Shown here in pieces: positions 10,132 through 18,468 of a stretch of 64,000 bases of DNA (position 1 is its first letter; every line of letters starts with the position of its first letter). Made by a program: the position numbers and the translations under genes. Under the pieces are notes generated by a model that saw nothing but the letters and a program-made list of their open reading frames with translations, was not told where the DNA came from and did no database searches. Location: the NCBI GenBank assembly GCA_016183425.1, contig JACPEP010000015.1:1-64000 (forward strand), written 5' to 3'. This DNA is from Chloroflexota bacterium (GTDB taxonomy: Bacteria; Chloroflexota; Dehalococcoidia; JACPEP01).

Positions 10132-11079
10132 CTATTCTTTTGTCATAAGCTTCTGGATAGTGGCTTTTATCCGCTGCACCACCTGGGGGTGACGTAACAC
10201 CACCACGTCGGCCCCGGCCAAGAGGAGTGTCATGGCCGTTAGTTCCTCCCAGCGTAGAGCCCGGGTGGCTATATCTCCCCAGGCGGCGGGTATGCCTTCC
10301 GTTGCCCTGGCCTCTTTCTGGCGCCATGCCTCCTCTCCTACCGTGCAGAACATGGGCATGGCGGCCATTTTATCGCCTTGAAGGCCAGCCAAGCGAAGAC
10401 GCTCCATCACCGAGTAGGTATACTCCAGGCCATATCCCAGGGCGCCGGTGGTGGGGTCCATGAGTATGGAATCTGGGGCAAGGCCCATATCGCAGATGAG
10501 GATGTTAAGCTGCTTGGCCAGGTTAATCTCCACCGGGGTTTTGGCTACGGCCACGTGGTTGTTGGCCATGCAGGCAGCGATGATGGTGCGGTAGTTCTTT
10601 TGTTCACAGAATCCCAGGGCCACCCTTCGGCCAGCGGCCGCTTCGGCGGCGGCCACCAGCACTTCGTTGTCTTTCTCCGCGATACCAGGCCCGAGGATGA
10701 TAAGGGGGGCGTCTACGGTGGAGAGGACGCGGGTTACTGTTTTCTTGGCCTCCTGGGGGCCGGTGTTCTGGTCATCGGGGTGAGCACTGCTTAGATAGAG
10801 GACAATAAGGTCGGCGCCGTATTCTACCGCCTTTTTGGCCCAAGAAGCGGGATCCTCCATGGCTTCTCCCCAAGAAGCCCTCAGTTCAGGAGCCCAGCTT
10901 GCGGGGGGGCGATCCTGTACCTCCACGGCCACCGCCGGGGGATGGGGGATGGCACCCTCGAAGTGGAGAAAGGGTAGGGTAGTCTCTCCCCCCACCACCA
11001 AGCGTCTGGCGTCTCCTCCCAGGTTCACCTCATGAATTTTGCCTGCCCATTTCTCAACCGGTGTTTCTACAGGTGGCAT
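10132..11079 (-). CDS. acsD: Corrinoid/iron-sulfur protein small (delta) subunit
   Basis: Partner of AcsC in the heterodimer that shuttles the methyl group; its TIM barrel helps dock the corrinoid domain and AcsE. It has 315 residues, the bacterial size. Recognisable stretches are KIHEVNLGG near the N-terminus, PLIILGPGIAEKDNEVL and SILMDPTTGALGYGLEY. GAGGGAGCGAG precedes the ATG. It lies between acsB (93-bp gap containing a strong hairpin) and acsC (29 bp). Confidence 0.92.
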   Translation of the reverse strand: MPPVETPVEKWAGKIHEVNLGGDARRLVVGGETTLPFLHFEGAIPHPPAVAVEVQDRPPASWAPELRASWGEAMEDPASWAKKAVEYGADLIVLYLSSAHPDDQNTGPQEAKKTVTRVLSTVDAPLIILGPGIAEKDNEVLVAAAEAAAGRRVALGFCEQKNYRTIIAACMANNHVAVAKTPVEINLAKQLNILICDMGLAPDSILMDPTTGALGYGLEYTYSVMERLRLAGLQGDKMAAMPMFCTVGEEAWRQKEARATEGIPAAWGDIATRALRWEELTAMTLLLAGADVVVLRHPQVVQRIKATIQKLMTKE

Positions 11080-11105
11080 ACTCGCTCCCTCTTTCCCGCA
11101 ACATG

Positions 11106-11135
11106 GAACAAGGGTCGCGAAAACGACCCTTGTTC
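11106..11135 (-). repeat. Intercistronic hairpin between acsB and acsD
   Basis: A perfect 12-bp inverted repeat (11106-11117 and 11124-11135) with a 6-nt loop fills much of the acsB-acsD gap. No T-run follows on the - strand, so it is more likely an mRNA 3'-end stabiliser or partial attenuator setting the AcsB:AcsCD ratio than a full terminator. That role is inference. Confidence 0.6.
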
Positions 11136-11172
11136 GTACCGAACCTCGGTTTTATGTTATCCTTGGTCATAG

Positions 11173-13401
11173 TTACTGAATGATGGGCTCCATAGACAAG
11201 GCGGGATGTTCTTTCGTTTCCAGGAAGGCAACCAGGTCTTCTACAGTGGTGGCCACGCGCTCATCGGCGATCTTGTCCATGAGGTCCGGCTCGCCTATCC
11301 GCTGACAAACCTCTTTGATGCCCTCGGCCAACTCCTCCTTGAGATTACTGGATATCCACACCACCCGTTTGAAGCCGCCCTCTTTAGGGATAAACTTTTT
11401 ACTTAGGATATAGAACTTACCGTGGCCCATGACGCCTGGGGTCTGGAGGCCCCCGCCGGCCATGCCGGCCAGTGTGGAGAAGGTCATCCCCACCGGACTC
11501 ATGCTGGGATCGTCCCGAGAGAGGATCATCACGCCGTTGGCCTCGGGGATAATCATCATTATGCACTCGAAGCAGCCACAGGAGGTGGTAGGGGCGTCCA
11601 TGAGAGAGTAAAGGGTCATGCGGTTTACCTGTTGCTGCGAATGCTGATAGGTAAAACGGTTTGAGCCCTCCCATTCCCCCTTAGACTCGTCGATGACAGC
11701 GCCTTTGGGCACTGGCTGGTTGGGGCCGGTGGGGTTGATCTCGTAGGAGGCCTTGCAGTCCAACCAGTTGTAGGCCCCGCAGAGTCCTACTCGCTCCGGG
11801 TTGATGATGCAGACGTGGGTGGGAGCGTAGGACTGGCACAGGGTGCAGCTATAGAAGGTATCCACCGATTCATCGGTGAGGTTGGCCGCCCGCTCGTTGC
11901 GCTCGTTGTAGACCTGGCGGGCTTGCTCTCGCAGCTCGCGAACCTTGTCTTGCTTGGTGTAGAGGGTAACCTGCACCTTATCTACGATGGCGCCGAAGTC
12001 GGCGTGGAGGCGGGCGTAAAGGATATCCCCAAAGTGACGCAGACGGAAGCCTCGGGCGACGCTGTTCTTGTGGATGCGAATCCAGGGGATGTCCCGCTGG
12101 CCGATGTGCTGCACCCCCTCCGCCATGTTGACGAAGTGGTGGATTTGACGTTCCAGCACCGGTTCAAAGTCCTTCTGCATCTTGCGTCCGGCCACTTCCA
12201 CCACGACGCCCAGCGGCTGGTTGCTGTCCACAGGCATGGCATCCAGATCTGGCCCCACTACGGTTATTTTGCCGTCCTCCACCTCGTCCAGCTTTTTAGA
12301 GAGGAGGAGTTCAAAAGTGACCCCCCCCCGGCCGCCAAACTCCACCTGGTAGTCGCCGCGGCGTATCCGCTCTCCCTCGAAGGCGGCGCTGTAAGACACG
12401 GGGATGGGAACCTTGGTTATCTGGAGCTTCAGCCCCCGAACCTCGATGCATCGCTGAATCAGCCGCTCCGCTCGCTCCATATCATCATTGCCCGGGATGT
12501 CATCGAAGGGCATACTCACCACATGCTCGTACTTGGTGATTCCCGTAGGCATGATGTTGGGAATGACGGTATCGGCGATGGTGGGGAAGCCGTAGGTGAT
12601 GGCGCCGGCGGCGGTGGCGTATTTCAGGTCGTCCACCTCCCCCAGAGCCAGAACGAAGGCATGGACTCGATTCTTGTTGTACAAAAGCACGTCTTTGGCC
12701 TGGCCCGGTTTCATGCCGCCGAAGGTGAGGGCGGAACGGGCGGCGAAGCCCAGGGCGTAGATGGCGGAGATGGTATCCGAACCGAAGGGGACGGTGAAGG
12801 TGTCGTAGCCCAACTCCACCCCTTCTTCCAAAAGTTGTTCTACGATACCCTTGCCGTTAACATTGCCACTGAGGAAAATAAGAATGTTGCGTTGCTGAAG
12901 CTCTCGCACTATCTTGACGGCGATGGCGTTGGTCTTAGCCCGTCCCACTATGGCGGCGAAACCGGGCATGCGGCCGTCTACCAGTTGGATGCCCCAGGTT
13001 CGAAGCTGGATGTCATCGATGGGACCGTTATAGGTGTATCCATTCTGCTTTTCCGGCTGAACTCCCATGACGTGGCGGACCCCAGAGATTATCTCTTCCG
13101 CGAAGAGGGTGGCCACGCCAGCGTCCAGTGTCTCCCCCAAATAAGGAAGCCACAGCTTTTCCGTGGGCATTCGGCGCGGGAGGAGGGCCTTGGCCTGCTC
13201 CATAGGCTGGATCATATCTCCTAGTTTTTCCACCTTATGGGCGGTATAGGCATAGATAACCGGTAGATAATAGGCGGTGTTGGCAAAGCCCACTTTCTGC
13301 TCCGGGCCGTATTTTTCTAGGGTCTCTTTGAGCAGCTGATCCGCCTCCTTAACAATCTCTTGGCCCCCCCGAATGGCCGCTGATGCGATAAATTTGGACA
13401 C
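11173..13401 (-). CDS. acsB: Acetyl-CoA synthase catalytic subunit (bacterial type)
   Basis: Forms acetyl-CoA from CO, CoA and the methyl group of the corrinoid protein at the Ni-Ni-[4Fe-4S] A-cluster. The product has 742 residues. The cubane ligands are C519, C522, C531 and C541, with the same spacings as Moorella C506/509/518/528. The Cys-Gly-Cys site of the distal nickel is C608-G609-C610, again 67 residues beyond the last cubane ligand as in Moorella. The ~300-residue N-terminal domain that contacts CO dehydrogenase in bacteria is present, unlike archaeal CdhC. The start is GTG 13401 with AAGGGAGG eight bases upstream. First gene of the operon, served by the promoter at 13628-13656. Confidence 0.95.
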   Translation of the reverse strand: MSKFIASAAIRGGQEIVKEADQLLKETLEKYGPEQKVGFANTAYYLPVIYAYTAHKVEKLGDMIQPMEQAKALLPRRMPTEKLWLPYLGETLDAGVATLFAEEIISGVRHVMGVQPEKQNGYTYNGPIDDIQLRTWGIQLVDGRMPGFAAIVGRAKTNAIAVKIVRELQQRNILIFLSGNVNGKGIVEQLLEEGVELGYDTFTVPFGSDTISAIYALGFAARSALTFGGMKPGQAKDVLLYNKNRVHAFVLALGEVDDLKYATAAGAITYGFPTIADTVIPNIMPTGITKYEHVVSMPFDDIPGNDDMERAERLIQRCIEVRGLKLQITKVPIPVSYSAAFEGERIRRGDYQVEFGGRGGVTFELLLSKKLDEVEDGKITVVGPDLDAMPVDSNQPLGVVVEVAGRKMQKDFEPVLERQIHHFVNMAEGVQHIGQRDIPWIRIHKNSVARGFRLRHFGDILYARLHADFGAIVDKVQVTLYTKQDKVRELREQARQVYNERNERAANLTDESVDTFYSCTLCQSYAPTHVCIINPERVGLCGAYNWLDCKASYEINPTGPNQPVPKGAVIDESKGEWEGSNRFTYQHSQQQVNRMTLYSLMDAPTTSCGCFECIMMIIPEANGVMILSRDDPSMSPVGMTFSTLAGMAGGGLQTPGVMGHGKFYILSKKFIPKEGGFKRVVWISSNLKEELAEGIKEVCQRIGEPDLMDKIADERVATTVEDLVAFLETKEHPALSMEPIIQ

Positions 13402-13627
13402 CTGGCTAACCTCCCTTTAAGAAGCTAGAAAACGGTGGCAAGACTCCGGGTGCGTTGTCTCCCGCCGCACTTTTGGGAAATGAAAATTATGCGGGGAGCT
13501 TGCAACGTCAGCGACGCTCCGCCGCTCACCCTGCCGCTCCGACACGGAGGTAGTGTTCGAACTTCTTCCCCCAACAAACACGTCTTCTTGGAGCCCAAAT
13601 CTGCGGACTGTTTTTGACAACGTTTAA

Positions 13628-13656
13628 AGTTTATCATAGCCTCCCCCTCTAGTCAA
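13628..13656 (-). promoter_or_regulatory. Promoter and long leader of the acs operon
   Basis: On the - strand TTGACT (13656-13651), exactly 17 bp, then TAAACT (13633-13628). Transcription from about 13621 leaves a ~220-nt untranslated leader down to the GTG at 13401. I could not match the leader to a known riboswitch, and short ORFs inside it have no supporting ribosome sites. The rest of 13402-13878 holds no gene. Confidence 0.65.
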
Positions 13657-13804
13657 GGAATTGAACTTGTCCAAGAAGACCGTTCAACAACTGGGGTTTC
13701 AAAGGGCCCCCTTTTAGATGGGTTTGGCGTGCTCCCGCCACGCCTCGTTCAGAGACGCAATTCCCGGGCGGGTGGGCAGAAGATAACATTCTCTTCGGCG
13801 GAGG

Positions 13805-13833
13805 TTGTTTCCCAAAAGCCTCTGTGTTATGGT
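13805..13833 (+). promoter_or_regulatory. Possible promoter of the aconitase gene
   Basis: TTGTTT (13805-13810), a 17-bp spacer and TATGGT (13828-13833), 45 bp before the aconitase ATG. Both hexamers deviate from consensus, so this is tentative. It is divergent from the acs promoter. Confidence 0.35.
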
Positions 13834-13878
13834 GAAAGCAACTAAATCGCGCTGCGACAGTGCCTGAGGAGGTTACTG

Positions 13879-15819
13879 ATGGGACAAAACATCGCACACA
13901 AGATCATCGGCCAACATCTGGTGGAGGGGGAGATGGTGCCCGAAAAAGAGGTTGCCATCTCCATCGATCAGACGCTGACCCAGGACGCCACGGGAACCAT
14001 GACCTACCTCCAGTTCGAGGCTCTTGGCTTCCAGCGGGTGAAGGCTAAGCTCTCTGTCAGCTATGTGGACCACAATATGCTCCAGACGGGCTTCGAGAAC
14101 GCCGATGACCACATTTTCCTGCAGACGATGGCGGCCAAATACGGAGTCCATTACTCTCGACCCGGAAATGGCATCTCCCATCAGGTTCATTTGGAGAGGT
14201 TTGGGGCGCCGGGCCATACCCTTCTGGGGGCGGACAGTCACACGTGCATGGCGGGCGCTCTGGGCATGATCGCCATCGGCACGGGCGGCCTGGAGGTGGC
14301 GGTGGGCATGGCAGGGGCCCCCTTCCATTTCACCATGCCCCACATTCTTCTCGTTCGGCTGCGGGGTAGACTCAAACCATGGGTCGCTGCCAAGGATATC
14401 ATCTTGGAGGTTTTGCGTCGTATCTCGGTGAAGGGCGGAGTGGGAAGGATCCTGGAGTTTGGTGGGGAGGGAGTGGCCACCCTGAGCGTTCCCCAGCGGG
14501 CCACCATCGCCAACCTGGGGGCGGAAACGGGGGCTACCACCACCGTTTTCCCCAGCGACCTAAGAACGAGAGCCTGGCTGGCCGCCCAAGGGAGGCGGGA
14601 AGCCTGGCAGCCGCTAAGGGCCGACCGGGATGCCATCTATCACGATGTGCTGGACATCGACCTTTCTTCTTTGGAGCCCCTCATCGCGTGCCCCTCCAGC
14701 CCGGACAACATCGTCCCGGTGCGGGATGTAGAGGGGACGCCGGTGGCCCAGGTTTGCGTTGGGAGCTCCAACAACTCCTCATATGAAGACTTGATGGCGG
14801 TAGCCAACATCCTTAAGGGGAGGGGGGTTCATCCCAAAACCAGCCTCACCATCAGCCCGGGCTCCCGCCAGGTTATGGCTACGGTGACTCGTAGCAGTGG
14901 CTTGTGGCACCTGGTTCAAGGGGGAGCCAGAATACTGGAGGTGGCCTGTGGCCCCTGTATCGGCATGGGGCAGGCACCCCCCAGCGGCGCCGTCTCGGTG
15001 CGAACCTTCAATCGCAACTTCCCGGGGCGGAGCGGCACTTCTGATGATAGAGTTTATCTAGCCAGCCCCGAGGTGGCGGGAGCCACCGCCCTTTATGGGG
15101 TCATCACCGACCCGCGACGCCTGGGCTCTCCCACCCTCATTCGTCCCCCTAGGCAGTACGTCATCGATGACTCTCAGGTCCTTCCTCCCTCACCGGAGCC
15201 GGAAAGGATAGAGGTAATTCGAGGCCCCAACATCAAACCGCTGCCCAGGGCTCATCCGCTGGCCGATCACATCCGGAGCCAGGTAATCCTCAAGGTGGGG
15301 CACAATGTCACCACGGACCACATTATGCCCGCCGGAAACCGGGTGTTGCCTCTGCGCTCCAACATCCCCGCCATTGCCGAGCACGTCTTCGAGCCTATCG
15401 ACCCCACCTTCCCCCGCCGCTGTCGAGAGGCGGGAGGTGGCCTCATCGTGGGCGGCCACAACTACGGCCAGGGCTCCAGTCGCGAGCACGCTGCCCTGGC
15501 CCCCATGTATCTGGGAATCAAGGCCGTCCTTGCCCTATCCTTCGCCCGCATCCACTTTGCCAACCTGATAAACTTTGGCATCGTGCCCCTCATCTTTGTC
15601 CAGGAGGAGGACTACCAATGGGTGGAGCAGGGGGATGAGATAGAGCTAGAGAATCTGCGCTCCCTCCTTCCTGCCTCCCGTCATTTGCGGGCCCGCAATC
15701 TCTCCCAGGGGCGAGAGCTGGAGCTACAGCACGCCCTCTTCCCGCGCCAGGTGAACATCATCCTGGCCGGGGGGCTCCTCAACTATGTTCGAGGGGCAGG
15801 CCACGAGTCTGGCGGGTGA
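13879..15819 (+). CDS. Aconitate hydratase, Aquifex-type single chain
   Basis: Interconverts citrate and isocitrate through a [4Fe-4S] cluster. At 646 residues it is much shorter than AcnA or AcnB and matches the short 'Aquifex-type' aconitases that resemble fused isopropylmalate isomerase subunits. Cluster ligands are C123 (GADSHTC), C357 and C360 (ACGPCIGMG). The C-terminal swivelling domain carries YGQGSSREHAA. GAGGAGG stands 7 bp before the ATG. Homoaconitase or isopropylmalate dehydratase activity cannot be excluded from motifs alone. The last ~30 codons are duplicated as a pseudogene at 58243-58365, again next to a ridA copy. Confidence 0.88.
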   Translation: MGQNIAHKIIGQHLVEGEMVPEKEVAISIDQTLTQDATGTMTYLQFEALGFQRVKAKLSVSYVDHNMLQTGFENADDHIFLQTMAAKYGVHYSRPGNGISHQVHLERFGAPGHTLLGADSHTCMAGALGMIAIGTGGLEVAVGMAGAPFHFTMPHILLVRLRGRLKPWVAAKDIILEVLRRISVKGGVGRILEFGGEGVATLSVPQRATIANLGAETGATTTVFPSDLRTRAWLAAQGRREAWQPLRADRDAIYHDVLDIDLSSLEPLIACPSSPDNIVPVRDVEGTPVAQVCVGSSNNSSYEDLMAVANILKGRGVHPKTSLTISPGSRQVMATVTRSSGLWHLVQGGARILEVACGPCIGMGQAPPSGAVSVRTFNRNFPGRSGTSDDRVYLASPEVAGATALYGVITDPRRLGSPTLIRPPRQYVIDDSQVLPPSPEPERIEVIRGPNIKPLPRAHPLADHIRSQVILKVGHNVTTDHIMPAGNRVLPLRSNIPAIAEHVFEPIDPTFPRRCREAGGGLIVGGHNYGQGSSREHAALAPMYLGIKAVLALSFARIHFANLINFGIVPLIFVQEEDYQWVEQGDEIELENLRSLLPASRHLRARNLSQGRELELQHALFPRQVNIILAGGLLNYVRGAGHESGG

Positions 15820-15840
15820 GGCCCTGATTTTTATGAGGGC

Positions 15841-16230
15841 TTAGGCATCCACCACAGCGGTGGCGTCTATCTCCACCAGAAATTCTGGATAGGCCAGGCC
15901 AGCCACGATGAAGGTGCTGGGGGGCAGGGCGTCCCCGAAGTAGCGCCGCCGCACCTCCGAGATCTTGACGCGGTCATCCCGGTTCACCACGTAGGTGGTG
16001 GTCTTAACCACGTCGGAGAGGGAGGCCCCGGCGGCCTCCAGCACCGCCTTCAGGTTTTCGAAGGCCTGTACCGCCTGAGCCGCCACGTCCCCTTTCCCCA
16101 CCGGTTTCCCCTCCTGGTCCCGGCCCACCTGTCCCGCGCAGTAGATGGTATTGCCCACCCGAATGGCTTGGTTGTAACCGCGGCTGGTGGAGTCGAACAC
16201 CTTATCCGATTTGATGATGGTTTTGGACAT
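15841..16230 (-). CDS. RidA-family protein, copy 1
   Basis: Member of the YjgF/YER057c/UK114 family, 129 residues; classic RidA hydrolyses reactive enamines and imines. Family landmarks are IYCAGQVGRD, FENLKAVLEAAGASLSDVVKTTTYV and a C-terminal VEIDATAVV. The position of E. coli RidA Arg105, which binds the substrate carboxylate, aligns with Ser in PPSTFIV, so this is probably a Rid subgroup with another activity. AAAGGAG precedes the ATG. It is convergent with aconitase (21 bp apart). A close paralogue lies at 58362-58757. Confidence 0.85.
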   Translation of the reverse strand: MSKTIIKSDKVFDSTSRGYNQAIRVGNTIYCAGQVGRDQEGKPVGKGDVAAQAVQAFENLKAVLEAAGASLSDVVKTTTYVVNRDDRVKISEVRRRYFGDALPPSTFIVAGLAYPEFLVEIDATAVVDA

Positions 16231-16259
16231 CTATGGCTCCTTTCTCTGCTAAAAACTGG

Positions 16260-16333
16260 TGGCTGCCGGGCCTGGGCTCGAACCAGGGCTAGGGGATCCA
16301 AAGTCCCCGGTGCTACCGCTACACCACCCGGCA
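16260..16333 (-). tRNA. tRNA-Gln(TTG)
   Basis: 74 nt with a 7-bp acceptor stem (TGCCGGG/CCCGGCA), anticodon loop CTTTGGA giving TTG, a GGTTCGAGCC T-arm, and CCA encoded at the 3' end. It lies between the RidA gene and the DUF5808-like gene. Confidence 0.93.
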
Positions 16334-16338
16334 AAAAG

Positions 16339-16593
16339 CTACTTGATAAGGCCCAGCATCCGGCCCAGGGCATGGAGGTTGATGGACCATCCCCAGCCCA
16401 GGACGTGGGGGGTGAGGAGGTGGGGGTCGTTGGGGTTCCAGAAGCGTTCCCGTAGCACGGCGGGGGTGGGCAGGCGCAGGTCATAAGGAACGCCCAGGAA
16501 CACCCCGGTTTCTTTGATGCGCCGGGCCCGTGCTAGGGCAACCAGCGTCCCTAGAGCGAGACCTACAATGAGACCCTTTTTCCAGCCTTTCAT
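16339..16593 (-). CDS. DUF5808-like small membrane-anchored protein
   Basis: 84-residue protein of unknown function. Residues 6-22 form one short hydrophobic helix. The rest has the DUF5808-like pattern LGVPYDLRLPT ... RFWNPNDPHLLTPHVLGWGWSINL. AGAGG lies upstream of ATG 16593. It follows the tRNA-Gln gene on the same strand by only a few bases, so it may be cotranscribed or separate; no promoter is evident. Confidence 0.65.
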   Translation of the reverse strand: MKGWKKGLIVGLALGTLVALARARRIKETGVFLGVPYDLRLPTPAVLRERFWNPNDPHLLTPHVLGWGWSINLHALGRMLGLIK

Positions 16594-16634
16594 CTTGGTA
16601 TACCTCTCTTGGGACTTTCTCTCCAGCTTCGGTA

Positions 16635-16934
16635 TTAGGTCTCGAAAGCCGCCCGGCTGGTCACCAGGCCGGGTACGCCGGAGACCATGAAGGCCAGACG
16701 TAGCGTCTCTACAATCTCGGCCTCGCTGGCGCCCAGAGAGCGGGCTCTCCCCGCCAGGCTCTTTACGCCATCGGGATGGCCCCCGGCGGTATCCAGGGCC
16801 AGGGTGATGAGGGCCTTGGTCTTGGCATCCAGAGCACCCGGCGCCCGAATCTTCTGCTGAAGGGCCATCACCATCTGACAGAACTCCGGGTCGCGCTCCT
16901 GAAAGTGCTGAAGATAGGGGGGTACTTGCTGCAT
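16635..16934 (-). CDS. Carboxymuconolactone decarboxylase (AhpD-like) family protein
   Basis: 99-residue all-helical protein of the CMD/AhpD superfamily, recognised from KTKALITLALDTAGG and GASEAEIVETLRLAFMVSG. Members are small alkylhydroperoxidase-like or decarboxylase proteins. The redox CxxC pair that defines AhpD is absent; the equivalent segment reads HPDGVKSL, so a disulfide peroxidase role is unlikely. AGGAGG precedes the ATG. It is upstream of the DUF5808-like gene on the same strand (41 bp), perhaps an operon. Confidence 0.75.
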   Translation of the reverse strand: MQQVPPYLQHFQERDPEFCQMVMALQQKIRAPGALDAKTKALITLALDTAGGHPDGVKSLAGRARSLGASEAEIVETLRLAFMVSGVPGLVTSRAAFET

Positions 16935-16989
16935 GTGTCGCCTCCTGTTAACTAACTGGTGTAATATTACATAAATCCATTAAACAATT

Positions 16990-17064
16990 CCTCTCCCTTG
17001 AGGGGAGAGGTTAGGTGAGGGTGAATTCCCCCTCCCTCTAGCTCCCTCCCCTGATGGGAGGGAG
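16990..17064. repeat. Two G/C-strand hairpins, dispersed-repeat type
   Basis: Two palindromes of related sequence: CCTCTCCC/GGGGAGAGG at 16990-17010 and a 9-bp stem CTCCCTCCC/GGGAGGGAG at 17042-17064. They look like copies of a small dispersed palindromic repeat just outside the integrated element. No gene was found in 16935-17107. Confidence 0.5.
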
Positions 17065-17107
17065 AATAATAGCGTAACCAATTCATGAGACTAGATACTC
17101 TAGTGTG

Positions 17108-17166
17108 GTGCCGAAGGTCGGATTCGAACCGACACGGGAGTCGCCCCCCAACGGTTTTTGAGACCG
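17108..17166 (-). repeat. attL: displaced 3' half of tRNA-Leu(CAA)
   Basis: This segment matches 24092-24150 over 59 bases and then diverges (C versus T at the next base). It covers the tRNA from the anticodon loop to the 3' end but lacks the 5' half, so it is not a functional tRNA. It marks the left integration junction. Confidence 0.9.
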
Positions 17167-17199
17167 CCGACAGCCGAATTATAAACCTAAAATAACCCC

Positions 17200-17220
17200 T
17201 TGACAACACTTTGACAACAC
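17200..17220 (+). repeat. Integrase arm-type sites, left end
   Basis: Two direct copies of TTGACAACAC at 17200-17209 and 17211-17220, one helical turn (11 bp) apart. The same pair with the same spacing occurs at the right end (23988-24008), so these are probably arm sites bound by the integrase N-terminal domain. They also lie just upstream of the integrase start and may autoregulate it. Confidence 0.6.
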
Positions 17221-17250
17221 CGGCCAGGGCAAAGAGGAAAGGAGAACCAC

Positions 17251-18345
17251 ATGGCAAGCCCTGGCATCACTCAGAGGGGGGACGGAAGGTGGATGGGGAG
17301 TCTACAGCTTCACGGAAAGCGAAAGCATGTCTACGGGAAGACAGCCCAAGAAGTCAAAGCCAAGTTGAAGACGCTATACCAGCAGGTGGCTATGACGGGT
17401 GTACTGCCATCACCTGGGAGCCGCACTGTCAATGATCTGCTAGACGCCTGGCTGGAGAACTGCCGTGCTTCCTTGAAGCCTCGAACTTTGGCCTGGTATG
17501 AGGACATCGCCCGTCGCTACATTCGAGGCTCCATAGGCCCAATACGCTTATCGAAGCTGGAACCAGTTCACATTCAGCGCCTATATACCCAGCTCCAAGA
17601 TAGTCGAACAAGGGTAGCGTCCCATACCCACCTAGTCCTTCACCGTGCCCTGAAGCTGGCCGTTTTATGGGGCTGGCTATCCCAGAACCCTAGTGACCGC
17701 CTTCTGAAACCCCGATACCGGCCAGAACGAAAAGAAGTATGGAGTCACCAGGAGCTAACCGCTTTCCTGGAAGGGAGCGAAGGCCACCCGCTACATCCCC
17801 TCTGGATAACCGCTATCGCCACTGGCTGTCGCCTGGGGGAACTAACGGGCCTGAAGTGGGAAGACATAGACCTGGAGGCACGAAGCCTCACCGTCCGGCG
17901 GAACCTACAGCGCATTAGGGGCCAGTGGATGGAAGGCCCTCCCAAGACCAGGGCAGGGGAGAGAACCATCACCCTACCCCCCGAAGCCGTTATCGCACTA
18001 AAGAGGCAGAAAGCGAAACAAGCCGAATTGAGGTTGAGGGCTGGCCCTGACTGGCAGGATACGGGACGGGTATTCACAGGTAGGCTAGGACAACCTCTAA
18101 ATCCCGCTATGGCGGAACATGGCTTGAGGGAGCAATGCGAAAAGCTAGGACTGCCCCACCTGACGCCTCACGGGATGCGTCACCTTCACGCCAGCTTGCT
18201 TCTGGAAGCAGGACTGCCCATCACCGCTGTTTCCCAGAGACTAGGCCATGCCCACAGTGGCATTACCCTGGCCGTCTACAGCCACGTGGTGAAGAGAGAT
18301 GATGAAGAGGCGGCTAGACTGATAAGCGCTGCCCTTAAGAGGTAG
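17251..18345 (+). CDS. Tyrosine-type site-specific integrase
   Basis: Catalyses integration and excision of the element at tRNA-Leu. 364 residues: an N-terminal arm-DNA-binding region (residues 5-45, QRGDGRWMGSLQLHGKRKHVYGKT), a SAM-like core-binding domain (about 58-150), and a catalytic domain. The catalytic set is complete: R194 (GCRLGEL), K232, H307 and R310 (HGMRH), H333 (LGHAHSG) and Y343 (AVYSHV). AAGGAG stands 6 bp before the ATG. It lies 84 bp inside attL, the usual place for such integrases. Use of the tRNA 3' half as target fits this family. Confidence 0.93.
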   Translation: MASPGITQRGDGRWMGSLQLHGKRKHVYGKTAQEVKAKLKTLYQQVAMTGVLPSPGSRTVNDLLDAWLENCRASLKPRTLAWYEDIARRYIRGSIGPIRLSKLEPVHIQRLYTQLQDSRTRVASHTHLVLHRALKLAVLWGWLSQNPSDRLLKPRYRPERKEVWSHQELTAFLEGSEGHPLHPLWITAIATGCRLGELTGLKWEDIDLEARSLTVRRNLQRIRGQWMEGPPKTRAGERTITLPPEAVIALKRQKAKQAELRLRAGPDWQDTGRVFTGRLGQPLNPAMAEHGLREQCEKLGLPHLTPHGMRHLHASLLLEAGLPITAVSQRLGHAHSGITLAVYSHVVKRDDEEAARLISAALKR

Positions 18346-18468
18346 GGACAGAAGTACAAAGGTGCTATAATTAGTTCAACGCCAGGTGGCTCGGCCAAGC
18401 CCGCAAGTTCCAATGGCCTGCACCATTGGGAGCCTGGCAATCCACTTTCACCGTGCAGGAGGTGTAAA

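Noticed and set aside
11815-13224. A 469-codon + strand ORF opposite acsB
   Set aside because: acsB on the other strand has every A-cluster ligand; the antisense frame is His/Gly/Val-rich with no domain and arises from codon bias.
13417-13637. Short ORFs in the acs leader and divergent region
   Set aside because: No ribosome sites, overlapping readings on both strands, and they lie in the proposed 5' leader.
17108-17166. A second functional tRNA-Leu
   Set aside because: Only the 3' half is present; the D-arm and 5' acceptor strand are missing, as expected for attL.
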